Shown piece after piece: positions 52,373 to 61,733 of a DNA stretch of 64,000 bases (positions within the stretch are counted from its first letter, which is position 1; the number at the start of each line of letters is the position of its first letter). The notes beneath the pieces are model-generated. The model saw nothing but the letters and a program-made list of their open reading frames with translations. It searched no databases and was not told where the DNA came from. The stretch lies in the NCBI GenBank assembly GCA_042091375.1, contig JBELHO010000004.1:62001-126000 (forward strand), written 5' to 3'. The DNA is from JBELHO01 sp042091375. Its GTDB lineage: Bacteria; Pseudomonadota; Gammaproteobacteria; Enterobacterales; Alteromonadaceae. Both the position numbers and the translations under genes were made by a program.

Positions 52373-54142
52373 ATGTCGGAGACAAGTCTTGGCAAGCAAC
52401 AAGCTACTGCCACGTCATCTGCCGCAGGGCCTCTAAGTTATGGCCCATACCCAGAATTATCAAAACAAGCGATTCTAGTTGGCTATTTTCTTGGGGTCAT
52501 TATCGCCATTTCCATTGGCTATGCTTCGCTGAAATTAGGCTTTTCTATTGAAGGCTCAGAGCTGGCAGCGATTTTAGGCTTTGGTATTTTACGAGGAATT
52601 TTAAGGCGTCGTTCAATCATTGAAAACAACGTCACTCAAACCGTCGCTTCTGCTGTAAATGGCGCATCCTCTGGCTTGATGTTTTCGGTGCCGGCTATTT
52701 TCATTCTTGGCTATGGCACAGAGCTCAATCCTTATATTGTGACCTTTGGTGCGATTGCCGGTGCTTTCCTAGGCATCGCTTTTATCATTCCTTTGCGCAA
52801 GCAAATGATCGATTTTGAGCGGTTAACATACCCGGGTGGGGTAGCCGTGGCTAGTATTTTAAAATCACCTGGAGCCGGTATTGAAAAAGCGAAGTTACTT
52901 GTCGGTGCCATGTTGTTTTCAGGCCTAGTTCACTTCATCGCAAAAGTTTACGGCATAGACGATTTACACGTCGGTAACTGGTTAAATATCCCCGACGATT
53001 TTGCTTATTTAAACCTGATGTTTTATGCCTCGTTGATGACTATCGGCGTTGGTTTTATTGCTGGGCGCGGTGGCTTTGCTTTTATTGTGGGTGGTTTTGT
53101 TTGTTATTTCTTTTTAGCACCTATGTTGGATCTTACTGGCATGCTACCCCTCGACCAAAACAATAACCCTATCACTAACGCCAATACCTTGCGTTTAACC
53201 TTATTTCAACCGACAGGGATAGGCATGTTAATTGGTGGTGCTATTGTCGGTGTGCTTTTTGCCTTACCGCTGATCCGCTCTTCGATTAAGTCTATGCAAA
53301 ATAGCGCGAAAGTTGAAAGTGCCATGAGCCGAGATGAAATGCCGATTAAATTGCTTTATATGGCTATTGTTGGTGCCGCGATCCTTCTGATGGTCATGGC
53401 GTGGACTTCTGCCGAAGGTGTCGGCATTGGCCGTGGTATTCTCATGGGGCTTTTAGGCACGCTGTGGATCTGGATGGCAGGTATTATCCTTTCTGAAGCG
53501 ATAGGTCGTACTAATTGGTCACCACTGAGTGGTATGACCCTTGTTGCTGTGACTATTTTAGTGATCATTACCAGCGGCATGGAAACCAAAGGGGCGATTG
53601 TCGCTGCAATAACTGTGGGTGCAGCGACTTGTGTGGCAATGAGTCAAGCCACTGATTTAATGTTAGACATGAAAACAGGTTATTTGGTTGGTGCAACGCC
53701 GCGTATGCAACAGCTAGGTCAGTTTGCTGGTGCTTGGCTTGGACCCATAGTGATCATTATTTTGATCTACGTGTTACACAGTGCTTTTGGCTTAGGTAGT
53801 GATGAATTACCTGCACCGCAAGGAAAAGCACTAGCCATTATGGTGGAAGGGATCACCGGAGGCGACGTACCTACTGAAAAATATGCTGCTGGTGCACTTT
53901 TAGGTGGCTTATTGTCAGCGATGATAGGCGGTCTCGGTATTACTGTTGGCTTAGGTTTTTATTTGCCGTTTAATATTGTTTTAACCTATGCGCTTGGCAC
54001 CTTACTTCGCGAAGTGTCTGATAGAAAAATGGGGACAAATTGGTCTGATAATAAAGGCATTCCTATTGCTGCCGGCTTGATTGTTGGTGAAGCGTTAGTG
54101 GGTGTTGGTTTCGCCGTAGTGACAATTGCAACTGCGGCTTAG
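52373..54142 (+). CDS. OPT family oligopeptide transporter
   Basis: 589 residues with about 14 membrane helices. The N-terminal region SYGPYPELSKQAILVGYFLGVIIAISIGYASLKLGFSIEGSELAAILGFGIL, the NNVTQTVASAVNGASSGLMFSVPA block and the FERLTYPGGVAVASILKS motif define the prokaryotic OPT group. It probably imports peptides or a metal-chelate by proton symport; substrate not readable. AGGAG lies before the ATG. It is followed after 11 bp by a small membrane protein gene. Confidence 0.9.
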   Translation: MSETSLGKQQATATSSAAGPLSYGPYPELSKQAILVGYFLGVIIAISIGYASLKLGFSIEGSELAAILGFGILRGILRRRSIIENNVTQTVASAVNGASSGLMFSVPAIFILGYGTELNPYIVTFGAIAGAFLGIAFIIPLRKQMIDFERLTYPGGVAVASILKSPGAGIEKAKLLVGAMLFSGLVHFIAKVYGIDDLHVGNWLNIPDDFAYLNLMFYASLMTIGVGFIAGRGGFAFIVGGFVCYFFLAPMLDLTGMLPLDQNNNPITNANTLRLTLFQPTGIGMLIGGAIVGVLFALPLIRSSIKSMQNSAKVESAMSRDEMPIKLLYMAIVGAAILLMVMAWTSAEGVGIGRGILMGLLGTLWIWMAGIILSEAIGRTNWSPLSGMTLVAVTILVIITSGMETKGAIVAAITVGAATCVAMSQATDLMLDMKTGYLVGATPRMQQLGQFAGAWLGPIVIIILIYVLHSAFGLGSDELPAPQGKALAIMVEGITGGDVPTEKYAAGALLGGLLSAMIGGLGITVGLGFYLPFNIVLTYALGTLLREVSDRKMGTNWSDNKGIPIAAGLIVGEALVGVGFAVVTIATAA

Positions 54143-54153
54143 GAGAATATAAA

Positions 54154-54687
54154 ATGATCAAATTAGCAAAAATAATTATAGCGGTTTCATTTTTAGCTGG
54201 CGCGTTTTTAGCTTCTCTCGATGAGGAACTGATCAATTGGCAGTATTTTATTCCGACTCTGGTGATTGGCTTAATTGGCGTTATGTTACTCAAGTCTGGC
54301 GAAAAATCCGCAGCCCAAGACGATACGTTATTGGCCAGTGATAAGCATACCTTGGAAACCAGTCTTAGAAATATCTTAAGCCATTTAGCCGAGTTGGATG
54401 GCCGCAAAGAAAAAGTACCCACTTACGAGATGCGTTTTGAGATCGATCGCATTTTCCGTGACGACTTAAATAACTTTGCCGATAGCAGAGAAAGTATGAA
54501 GCACTTGTTTGGCTTGCTTGCCTATGCCGATATTATGTCGAGCTTTGCTGCTGGCGAGCGTTATTTAAATCGGGTATGGTCAGCTTCTACCGACGGTTAC
54601 GTTGATGAAGTATTACTCTATGTTGGTAAAGCCCATGATCAATTTAAACACGCGTTAGAAGAATGGAACAAAGCAGAAGCCGCTTGA
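54154..54687 (+). CDS. small membrane protein paired with the OPT transporter
   Basis: 177 residues. Two N-terminal membrane helices (about 4-21 and 29-46), a short charged linker, then a soluble helical domain with several acidic and aromatic residues (RFEIDRIFRDDLNNFADSRESMKHLFGLLAYADIMSSFAAGERYLNR). It starts 11 bp after the OPT gene and shares its terminator, so the two are one operon. It may be an accessory subunit. Not recognised as a named family. Confidence 0.75.
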   Translation: MIKLAKIIIAVSFLAGAFLASLDEELINWQYFIPTLVIGLIGVMLLKSGEKSAAQDDTLLASDKHTLETSLRNILSHLAELDGRKEKVPTYEMRFEIDRIFRDDLNNFADSRESMKHLFGLLAYADIMSSFAAGERYLNRVWSASTDGYVDEVLLYVGKAHDQFKHALEEWNKAEAA

Positions 54688-54709
54688 TCTAGTTATTTTT
54701 AACGACATA

Positions 54710-54736
54710 AAAAAGCAGCTAAAGGCTGCTTTTTTT
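54710..54736 (+). terminator. terminator of the OPT operon
   Basis: Stem AAAAAGCAGC / GCTGCTTTTT with a 5-nt loop TAAAG, then T residues, 22 bp after the stop of the small membrane protein gene. Confidence 0.9.
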
Positions 54737-54800
54737 AGGTGAGTAGCAAAATTACCGGCTGGAAAAAATTTTTACAATGACTTTTATTTTATTTTATTTT

Positions 54801-54832
54801 AGCCATCTATACGTTTAGAAGTTGACATATCT
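54801..54832. promoter_or_regulatory. candidate MetJ operator array upstream of metA
   Basis: Four contiguous 8-mers AGCCATCT, ATACGTTT, AGAAGTTG, ACATATCT match the met box AGACGTCT at 6, 6, 5 and 5 of 8 positions. The array lies 122 bp before the metA start and overlaps a TTGACA hexamer (54822-54827). Tandem degenerate 8-mers are how MetJ sites look in general, but agreement per box is modest. Confidence 0.5.
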
Positions 54833-54953
54833 AGCAATCCAAGGCACATTACACCTAGACTAAAACCGAACAAATAGTTTCGGCTAATTTATAACGATTT
54901 TTCAAGCTTGATGTGATTATTTATCCACTGGTTGAGCAATGAAGGTGACTGTG

Positions 54954-55889
54954 ATGCCAATAAAAATTCCCAATGACTTACCTGCCTTATCTATCTTAGA
55001 TAAAGAAAATATTTTTGTGATGTCAGAGCACAGAGCTGCCAATCAGGAAATACGGCCTATGGAAGTGGCTATTCTCAATTTGATGCCCAATAAAATTGAA
55101 ACTGAAGTGCAAATACTGCGTATGCTTTCGAATACGCCATTGCAGATAAATGTTGATTTTGTGAGGATCCATGCCAACGCCTCAAAGCATACTCCGCAAG
55201 AGCACATGGACAATTTTTATCGGTTGTTTGATGACGTTAAAGACAAACAATATGACGGTTTGATCATTACTGGCGCGCCGTTAGCGTTAATAGACTATGA
55301 ACAGGTCACTTTCTGGGATAAGATTTGTGAAGTGTTTGATTGGGCTGAAAAAAATGTCACCTCAACAATGTTTTCATGCTGGGCAGCACATGCCGCGCTT
55401 TACCACCATTATGGAATACAGCGCAAGTTGCGCAGCAAAAAGCTGGCCGGTGTTTATCAACACTGTATTGTTGACCCACGCGAGCCTTTAACTCGCGGTT
55501 TTGATCAACAATTTAACGTCCCCCATTCGCGTTATGGTTTTATTGAACAGAGTAAATATCAGCAGGTCGCCAATTTAAAAGTTATTGCTCAGTCAAACAG
55601 CGCAGGTGTCTATCTGGTCGCAAGTGCCAATAAACGCCAAGTCTACTTAACCGGTCATCCAGAATATGATGCCAGTACTTTAGCAGAAGAGTTTGAGCGA
55701 GATGTTAAGCAGGATAAGAATTGTCCGCTGCCAGAAAATTATTTTATTAATGATGATGTGGCCTTATCTCCACCGAGTTCGTGGCGCAGTCATGGTAGTT
55801 TGTTGTTTACTAATTGGCTAAATTATTATGTTTATCAAATTACCCCTTATCAGCTCGATAGTGACGCTATCCAAGCTGCGCATCCATAA
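54954..55889 (+). CDS. metA: homoserine O-succinyltransferase
   Basis: 311 residues from ATG 54954 (MPIKIPNDLPALSILDKENIFVM), as in E. coli MetA (309). The ATG at 54939 lies before an AAGGTGA ribosome site and is rejected. Active-site Cys in TMFSCWAAHAALYHHYGI, and the later His/Glu in LTGHPEYD. It activates homoserine for methionine synthesis; an acetyltransferase activity is possible in some MetA proteins. metH follows after 61 bp. Confidence 0.94.
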   Translation: MPIKIPNDLPALSILDKENIFVMSEHRAANQEIRPMEVAILNLMPNKIETEVQILRMLSNTPLQINVDFVRIHANASKHTPQEHMDNFYRLFDDVKDKQYDGLIITGAPLALIDYEQVTFWDKICEVFDWAEKNVTSTMFSCWAAHAALYHHYGIQRKLRSKKLAGVYQHCIVDPREPLTRGFDQQFNVPHSRYGFIEQSKYQQVANLKVIAQSNSAGVYLVASANKRQVYLTGHPEYDASTLAEEFERDVKQDKNCPLPENYFINDDVALSPPSSWRSHGSLLFTNWLNYYVYQITPYQLDSDAIQAAHP

Positions 55890-55950
55890 TTTCATTTTAT
55901 CTTTGTGGATTAACACCTAAACTTATCAGCATTAGAAAAAGAGAACTCGT

Positions 55951-58900
55951 ATGAAAAAGTCGGTAGCTTTTACCCAGTTAGAACATCAACTAGCCCAGCG
56001 CATTTTAATTCTTGATGGCGCTATGGGGACTATGATCCAAGCATATAAGTTTGAAGAGCAGGATTATCGAGGTGAGCGATTTGCCGATTGGCATCTCGAT
56101 GTCAAAGGCAACAATGACATGTTGGTGCTTACTCAACCTGAAGTGATCAAAGACATTCATTGTCAGTATCTTGAGGCAGGTGCTGATATTTTAGAGACCA
56201 ATACTTTCAATGCGACCACTATTGCCATGGATGATTATGACATGGCGGCCTATAGTGCCGAGATTAATTTAGTCGCGGCTCAACTCGCTCGCCAAGCGGC
56301 GGATCAATACACGGCTAAAAATCCACAGCAACCACGATTTGTTGCTGGCGTACTTGGGCCAACTAATCGCACTTGTTCTATATCTCCTGATGTCAATGAT
56401 CCCGCCTATCGCAATGTCACCTTTGAGCAACTCAAAGTTGCTTATATAGAGTCGACTAAGGCATTGATAGAAGGCGGCTCTGACATTATTTTAATTGAAA
56501 CGATTTTCGATACCCTCAATGCCAAAGCCGCTGTGTTTGCCGTGGAATGCGTGTTTGATGAGTTACAATTGCGTTTGCCAGTGATGATCTCTGGCACTAT
56601 TACTGATGCTTCAGGGCGGACGCTATCAGGACAAACAACTGAGGCTTTTTACCATTCATTACGCCACGCCAAACCGATTTCGTTTGGCTTAAATTGTGCG
56701 TTGGGTCCGGTTGAATTGCGGCAATACGTCGAGGAGCTCAGTCGTATAGCAGATGTGGCGGTTTCTGCTCACCCCAATGCTGGTTTACCCAATGCGTTTG
56801 GAGAGTACGACTTTAGTGTTGAAGACATGAATAGCCATGTGCAGGAGTGGGCCGGTTCGGGATTTCTCAACATTATTGGCGGTTGTTGTGGCACAACTCC
56901 TGCGCATATACAAGGGTTAGTGGCGTCAGTTGCCGGTGTTGCTCCTCGCCCTATAGTCGCTAAGCCAGTTGCCTGTCGATTGTCAGGTCTGGAAGCGTTA
57001 ACTATTCAACCAGATAGTTTGTTTGTCAATGTTGGTGAACGCACCAATGTCACTGGCTCCGCCATGTTTAAGCGATTGATAACCGAGGAAAATTACGAGC
57101 AAGCTATTTCTGTTGCTTTGCAACAAGTGGACAATGGGGCACAAATTATTGATATCAACATGGATGAAGGCATGTTGGATTCAAAAGCGGCGATGGTGCG
57201 GTATTTGAATCTGATCGCTGGTGAGCCTGATATCGCTAAAGTGCCTATTATGCTTGATTCGTCTAAGTGGGATATTTTGGAAGCGGGTTTGCAATGTATT
57301 CAAGGCAAAGGCATTGTCAATTCCATCAGCTTAAAAGAAGGCGAAGCCATTTTTAAACAGCAAGCGGAATTGCTTCGTCGTTACGGTGCAGCTGTCATTG
57401 TTATGGCTTTTGATGAAGTAGGGCAGGCGGATACTCGCCAGCGCAAGTTCGAAATTTGCCAGCGAGCATATCATATTTTAGTCGATGAAGTCGGTTTTCC
57501 CGCCGAAGATATCATTTTTGATCCCAATATTTTTGCGGTGGCCACAGGAATTGAGGAACACAATAACTACGCCGTTGATTTTATTGAAGCGGTGGCTGAT
57601 ATTAAAAACAATCTACCTCATGCGATGATTTCTGGTGGGGTTTCCAATGTGTCTTTCTCCTTTCGAGGAAACAATCCAGTTCGCGAGGCTATTCATGCGG
57701 TCTTTTTGTACCATGCAATAAAAAATGGCATGGACATGGGCATAGTCAATGCCGGTCAACTGGCTATTTACTCAGATATTGCCAGCGATCTGCGCCAGGC
57801 CGTGGAAGATGTCATTCAAAATAGCGACGACGGCGCAACTGAGCGATTATTAGATGTGGCTGAAGCGTATCGCGGCCAGTCCAGCAAACAAGGCAATAAA
57901 GCCGATTTGACTTGGCGTGAATTACCGGTTAACAAGCGTTTAGAATATTCACTGGTCAAAGGTATCAATGAATATATTGTCGAAGATACTGAATGTGCGC
58001 GAATAGAAGCGGATAAACCTCTCGATGTCATCGAGGGGCCTTTGATGGATGGCATGAATGTGGTGGGCGACTTGTTCGGTGCTGGCGAGATGTTTTTGCC
58101 ACAGGTGGTTAAATCAGCGCGAGTTATGAAACAAGCCGTTGCCTATTTAAATCCATATATTGAAGCCGAAAAAACTGAAGTTAAATCCAATGGTAAAGTG
58201 CTGTTAGCCACGGTTAAAGGCGATGTACATGACATAGGTAAAAATATTGTTGGCGTGGTATTACAATGTAACAATTACGACATTATTGACTTAGGTGTCA
58301 TGGTTTCTTGTGAGGATATTTTACGAGTTGCCAAAGCTGAGTGTGTCGATGTGATCGGTTTGTCTGGATTGATCACACCTTCATTAGACGAAATGGTGCA
58401 CGTTGCTAAAGAAATGCAGCGTCTCGATATGTCGCTGCCCCTGTTAATTGGTGGTGCTACTACCTCAAAAGCGCACACAGCAGTAAAAATTGAGCCTCAA
58501 TATCAGCATCCAGTGATTTATGTACCTAATGCGTCGAGATCTGTGTCTGTGGTCAGTACTTTGATCTCAGCAGACAACGACAAGCGTCTGGCTTTTTTGG
58601 AGCGGCAAAATAACGAATACCACAAAGTCCGTGAAAGACATTATAAAAAGGGGCCAAGGTCGAGTTTAGTGTCGATAGCAGCGGCACGTGAAAATAGCTA
58701 TCCGCTGAGTTTTGAGCACTACACACCTAAGACACCGAATAAACTAGGGGTGACAGTACTTGAGCAATTAGATTTAAGCGTTGTTAGGCAATACATTGAT
58801 TGGACGCCATTTTTCATGACCTGGCAACTGTCAGGTAAATACCCATTAATTCTTAAGCATCAGGTGGTGGGAGAAGAAGCCACCAAATTGTTTAACGATG

Positions 58901-59649
58901 CTAATGACATGTTAGATGATGTCATTAACAATAATAAGCTATCCGCTAAGGCGGTATTTGGTTTATTTCCAGCGGTACGCCAAGCCGATGATATAGTAGT
59001 TTATGACGATGAACAGCGTTGTGATCCTTTAATGACCTTGCATCAATTGCGTCAACAGAGTAAAAAACCGGCTGGACAATACAATCGTTGTTTGGCTGAT
59101 TATGTGGCTGATCAACAATCAGGCGTTAAGGACTATATGGGGGCATTTGCGGTGTCAGCTGGTTTTGGTTGTGAGCAGCTAGTCAAAGCATTTGATCGCG
59201 ATCACGACGATTATAATAGCATTTTGATCAAAGCTGTTGCCGATCGTTTAGCCGAAGCCAGCGCAGAATACCTGCACGAAAAAATTAGGCAGGATTATTG
59301 GGGCTACTCTGCGGATGAAAACTTAGCCAATGACGATTTGATCCGTGAAAAATATCAGGGAATTAGACCTGCACCGGGTTATCCCGCCTGCCCAGATCAC
59401 ACCGAAAAACAATTGCTTTGGCAATTGTTAGAGGTTGAACAAAACATTGGTATGGAATTGACTTCTAGTTGCGCGATGTGGCCGGGTGCAGCCGTCAGTG
59501 GCTGGTATTTTGCGCACCCAGATGCAAAGTATTTTGCGGTGGCAAAAGTACAAAAAGATCAGGTAGAGAGCTATGCACAACGCAAAGACATGACTATGCC
59601 GCAAGCCGAACGCTGGTTATCAGCTAACTTAGATTATGAACCTGATTGA
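55951..59649 (+). CDS. metH: cobalamin-dependent methionine synthase
   Basis: 1232 residues, as in E. coli MetH (1227), with all four modules. Homocysteine-binding (1 to about 325; ILDGAMGTMIQ, zinc ligands in GGCCGTTP); pterin-binding (about 355-600; VGERTNVTGSAMFKRLI); cobalamin-binding (about 650-890; DVHDIGKNIVGVVLQCNNYDIIDLGVMV with the B12 His ligand); and SAM-activation domain (about 920-1232; PGYPACPDHTEK). It methylates homocysteine to methionine. The ATG follows AAAAAGAGAA. It is convergent with radA. Confidence 0.98.
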   Translation: MKKSVAFTQLEHQLAQRILILDGAMGTMIQAYKFEEQDYRGERFADWHLDVKGNNDMLVLTQPEVIKDIHCQYLEAGADILETNTFNATTIAMDDYDMAAYSAEINLVAAQLARQAADQYTAKNPQQPRFVAGVLGPTNRTCSISPDVNDPAYRNVTFEQLKVAYIESTKALIEGGSDIILIETIFDTLNAKAAVFAVECVFDELQLRLPVMISGTITDASGRTLSGQTTEAFYHSLRHAKPISFGLNCALGPVELRQYVEELSRIADVAVSAHPNAGLPNAFGEYDFSVEDMNSHVQEWAGSGFLNIIGGCCGTTPAHIQGLVASVAGVAPRPIVAKPVACRLSGLEALTIQPDSLFVNVGERTNVTGSAMFKRLITEENYEQAISVALQQVDNGAQIIDINMDEGMLDSKAAMVRYLNLIAGEPDIAKVPIMLDSSKWDILEAGLQCIQGKGIVNSISLKEGEAIFKQQAELLRRYGAAVIVMAFDEVGQADTRQRKFEICQRAYHILVDEVGFPAEDIIFDPNIFAVATGIEEHNNYAVDFIEAVADIKNNLPHAMISGGVSNVSFSFRGNNPVREAIHAVFLYHAIKNGMDMGIVNAGQLAIYSDIASDLRQAVEDVIQNSDDGATERLLDVAEAYRGQSSKQGNKADLTWRELPVNKRLEYSLVKGINEYIVEDTECARIEADKPLDVIEGPLMDGMNVVGDLFGAGEMFLPQVVKSARVMKQAVAYLNPYIEAEKTEVKSNGKVLLATVKGDVHDIGKNIVGVVLQCNNYDIIDLGVMVSCEDILRVAKAECVDVIGLSGLITPSLDEMVHVAKEMQRLDMSLPLLIGGATTSKAHTAVKIEPQYQHPVIYVPNASRSVSVVSTLISADNDKRLAFLERQNNEYHKVRERHYKKGPRSSLVSIAAARENSYPLSFEHYTPKTPNKLGVTVLEQLDLSVVRQYIDWTPFFMTWQLSGKYPLILKHQVVGEEATKLFNDANDMLDDVINNNKLSAKAVFGLFPAVRQADDIVVYDDEQRCDPLMTLHQLRQQSKKPAGQYNRCLADYVADQQSGVKDYMGAFAVSAGFGCEQLVKAFDRDHDDYNSILIKAVADRLAEASAEYLHEKIRQDYWGYSADENLANDDLIREKYQGIRPAPGYPACPDHTEKQLLWQLLEVEQNIGMELTSSCAMWPGAAVSGWYFAHPDAKYFAVAKVQKDQVESYAQRKDMTMPQAERWLSANLDYEPD

Positions 59650-59660
59650 TCTGCGCAAAT

Positions 59661-59685
59661 AGCCGTAAATTCAACGGCTTATTTT
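59661..59685. terminator. short hairpin between convergent metH and radA
   Basis: Stem AGCCGT (59661-59666) / ACGGCT (59674-59679) with a 7-nt loop, then TATTTT on the plus strand. It overlaps the last codons of radA, so it mainly serves metH. Confidence 0.55.
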
Positions 59686-61059
59686 AGTCAGTAATTGATG
59701 AATGGTTTTTACTGGCGTCACTACAGCCCCTAGACCTTGCATCGATTTGTGATAATTTCTAAACGGAATAATAATATCGGTAAATCCGTGCTGCGCGGCT
59801 TCTTTTACTCGAGGCACACCATTGTCAATAGGGCGAACGTCGCCATTCAAGCTCAATTCGCCCATGATACAGGTGGTTCTGGGCACAACAAATTCATTGA
59901 GGCTACTCAATAGTGCGGTGACTAAGGCGAGATCAATACAGGTTTCCGATTCATCAATCTTTAATCCGCCGACAATATTAAAAAAAGTATCGTGATAAAT
60001 TTTTGTTTTGGTGTGTTTGCGCAAAATACCAGTGAGCATCTTTATCCGGTTCATATTTAAGCCAACACAAACCCGTTGCGGAAATTCAGCCTCTGTTTCT
60101 GTGGTTAAGCATTGAATCTCTAATAACAGATTTCTATTGCCTTTGCGTATACAGGTAATTGTTGAACCGGGTGATTCAGTGGTTGAACCCGATAAGAATA
60201 TTTCACTTGGGTTATCAACACTCACCATACCGCGTTCACACATTTTAAAAATGCCGACGGTATCAATATCACCAAAGCGATTTTTATTGGCGCGCAAAGT
60301 GCGTATTTGCCCATCGTTAGTATCAATATGCAACAGGGCATCAACAATGTGCACTAGGGTTTGTGGGCCAGCAATCTCATTGTTTTTGTTAACATGAGCA
60401 ATAATAAATATGGTCACATCGTGTTGTTTACAGTATTGGGTCAGGGATTGCGCAGCTTGTTTTACTTGCGATGGTGAGCCTGGGCTACCATTGGCATTAT
60501 CAGTGGCAACCGCTTGGATAGAATCAATCACTGCAAATTTTACTTGTTTGCTGTCGAGTTCTTCAATAATGCGTTCGACGCTGGTTTCTGACAATAAGTA
60601 AAGCTGCTCTGCATCGTAATCCAGCTGAAGGCGTTTTACTCTATTTTTAAATTGAGATAGCGACTCTTCAGCTGTGCAATATAAAGATGGCGTTGTTTTT
60701 GACATGCGAGCCACAAGATCTGATAACAAAGTCGTTTTGCCAGCACCTGGATCGCCAGATATTATGTTCACGGATCCTGTGGTTATGCCCCCCGATAATA
60801 CCCGATCAAGTTCACCAATACCGGTTAGGGTCTTTTCTGTCTCTGTTGAAACTACTTCATCTATTTTTTTCGAGCCACTTTGATTAAAACCAGCATAACC
60901 GGCAACCGCTTTTCGCTGGGTTGATTGAGTTGTTTGGCTTGCAGGGATCTTGTGCTCTACTAAGGTATTCCATGCGCCACATCGGCACTGACCTTGCCAT
61001 CGAGGATAGTCCATACCGCAATCAGTACAAACAAATGCTATTTTGGGAGGCTTACCCAT
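59671..61059 (-). CDS. radA: DNA repair protein RadA
   Basis: 462 residues from ATG 61059 (MGKPPKIAFVC); the ORF extends to 61095 but family starts and an AAGG site before 61059 favour the shorter form. N-terminal C4 zinc finger (CTDCG...CRCGAW), RecA-like core with GDPGAGKTT (Walker A), the RadA-specific KNRFG motif, and a C-terminal Lon-like domain. It promotes branch migration in recombinational repair. Convergent with metH. Confidence 0.96.
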   Translation of the reverse strand: MGKPPKIAFVCTDCGMDYPRWQGQCRCGAWNTLVEHKIPASQTTQSTQRKAVAGYAGFNQSGSKKIDEVVSTETEKTLTGIGELDRVLSGGITTGSVNIISGDPGAGKTTLLSDLVARMSKTTPSLYCTAEESLSQFKNRVKRLQLDYDAEQLYLLSETSVERIIEELDSKQVKFAVIDSIQAVATDNANGSPGSPSQVKQAAQSLTQYCKQHDVTIFIIAHVNKNNEIAGPQTLVHIVDALLHIDTNDGQIRTLRANKNRFGDIDTVGIFKMCERGMVSVDNPSEIFLSGSTTESPGSTITCIRKGNRNLLLEIQCLTTETEAEFPQRVCVGLNMNRIKMLTGILRKHTKTKIYHDTFFNIVGGLKIDESETCIDLALVTALLSSLNEFVVPRTTCIMGELSLNGDVRPIDNGVPRVKEAAQHGFTDIIIPFRNYHKSMQGLGAVVTPVKTIHQLLTKISR

Positions 61060-61095
61060 GATCAATACCTTATTTCCGATGAGAGCGAATGACAA

Positions 61096-61509
61096 TACCC
61101 TTTGATTGACAATGATTAGGTTTAGTCAATACTCGGGTAATTAGTCAAAATTATGACATATTTCGCTGTGCAATTTAGCATTTTTTTGATGGCTAATGAA
61201 GTCAAAATAGCGGTGTTGTATATGTAAGGCTACACAGCGATAAATTGTCGCAATTAGCACTATCAGTATTAACACCAATAAATCGGCATCTCAGTGAAAA
61301 TCAATCAGTAAAATCAGTAACAGCTGAGTCGATAATTTGCGGATAAGGGTTATAATTACGCGGATGCACAACCCCGTTTGTGTTGGCAGTAGATTAGTAG
61401 ATTGGTGAACAATCACTTAGACTGCAATAAATGGCTGTGTAATGGTCTGCGATAAAGCCATCAGGGCACTGATAGCTGTGTTTTGCTATGGTTAATATTC
61501 AATCCGGCA
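61096..61509. other. radA upstream intergenic region
   Basis: No gene was found. It contains a perfect TATAAT at 61351-61356 on the plus strand without a good -35, and several short possible hairpins around 61420-61500 (for example ATGGCT pairing with AGCCAT). The radA promoter should lie near its left end but was not resolved. Confidence 0.4.
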
Positions 61510-61626
61510 ATGTCTAAAACTTCAGTTAATAGTCAGTCATTGGCGCCTTGTGGTGTTATTAATGATTTGGTATGTTTTTTGCTATGTATGATTATTATTA
61601 GGGTTAGTGCTAAGATTGTGATGTAA
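61510..61626 (+). CDS. possible small hydrophobic protein (38 aa)
   Basis: The ORF starts MSKTSVNSQSLAPCGVINDL and then enters a hydrophobic segment (VCFLLCMIIIRVSAKIVM). The stop codon abuts a terminator-like hairpin that begins at 61625. That pairing of ORF and terminator is more than chance ORFs usually show. No strong ribosome site was seen and no homology is known to me. The same transcript could equally be a non-coding RNA. Confidence 0.25.
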   Translation: MSKTSVNSQSLAPCGVINDLVCFLLCMIIIRVSAKIVM

Positions 61627-61663
61627 CAAGATTTTTTGATGAGAAATCAAAATCTTGTTTTTC
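61625..61663 (+). terminator. terminator-like hairpin between radA and the PilZ gene
   Basis: AACAAGATTTT... pairs with ...AAAATCTTGTT (about 14 bp, one bulge, loop GAGA), followed by TTTTTCTCC. It lies 70 bp upstream of the PilZ gene start, so it either ends a short upstream transcript or acts within the PilZ gene's 5' leader. Confidence 0.65.
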
Positions 61664-61733
61664 TCCGCAGCAATATTCTAGCAGTAACCCAAGGTATTTT
61701 AGATAGCTAAAAAATAGTGAATGAATAATAGCG

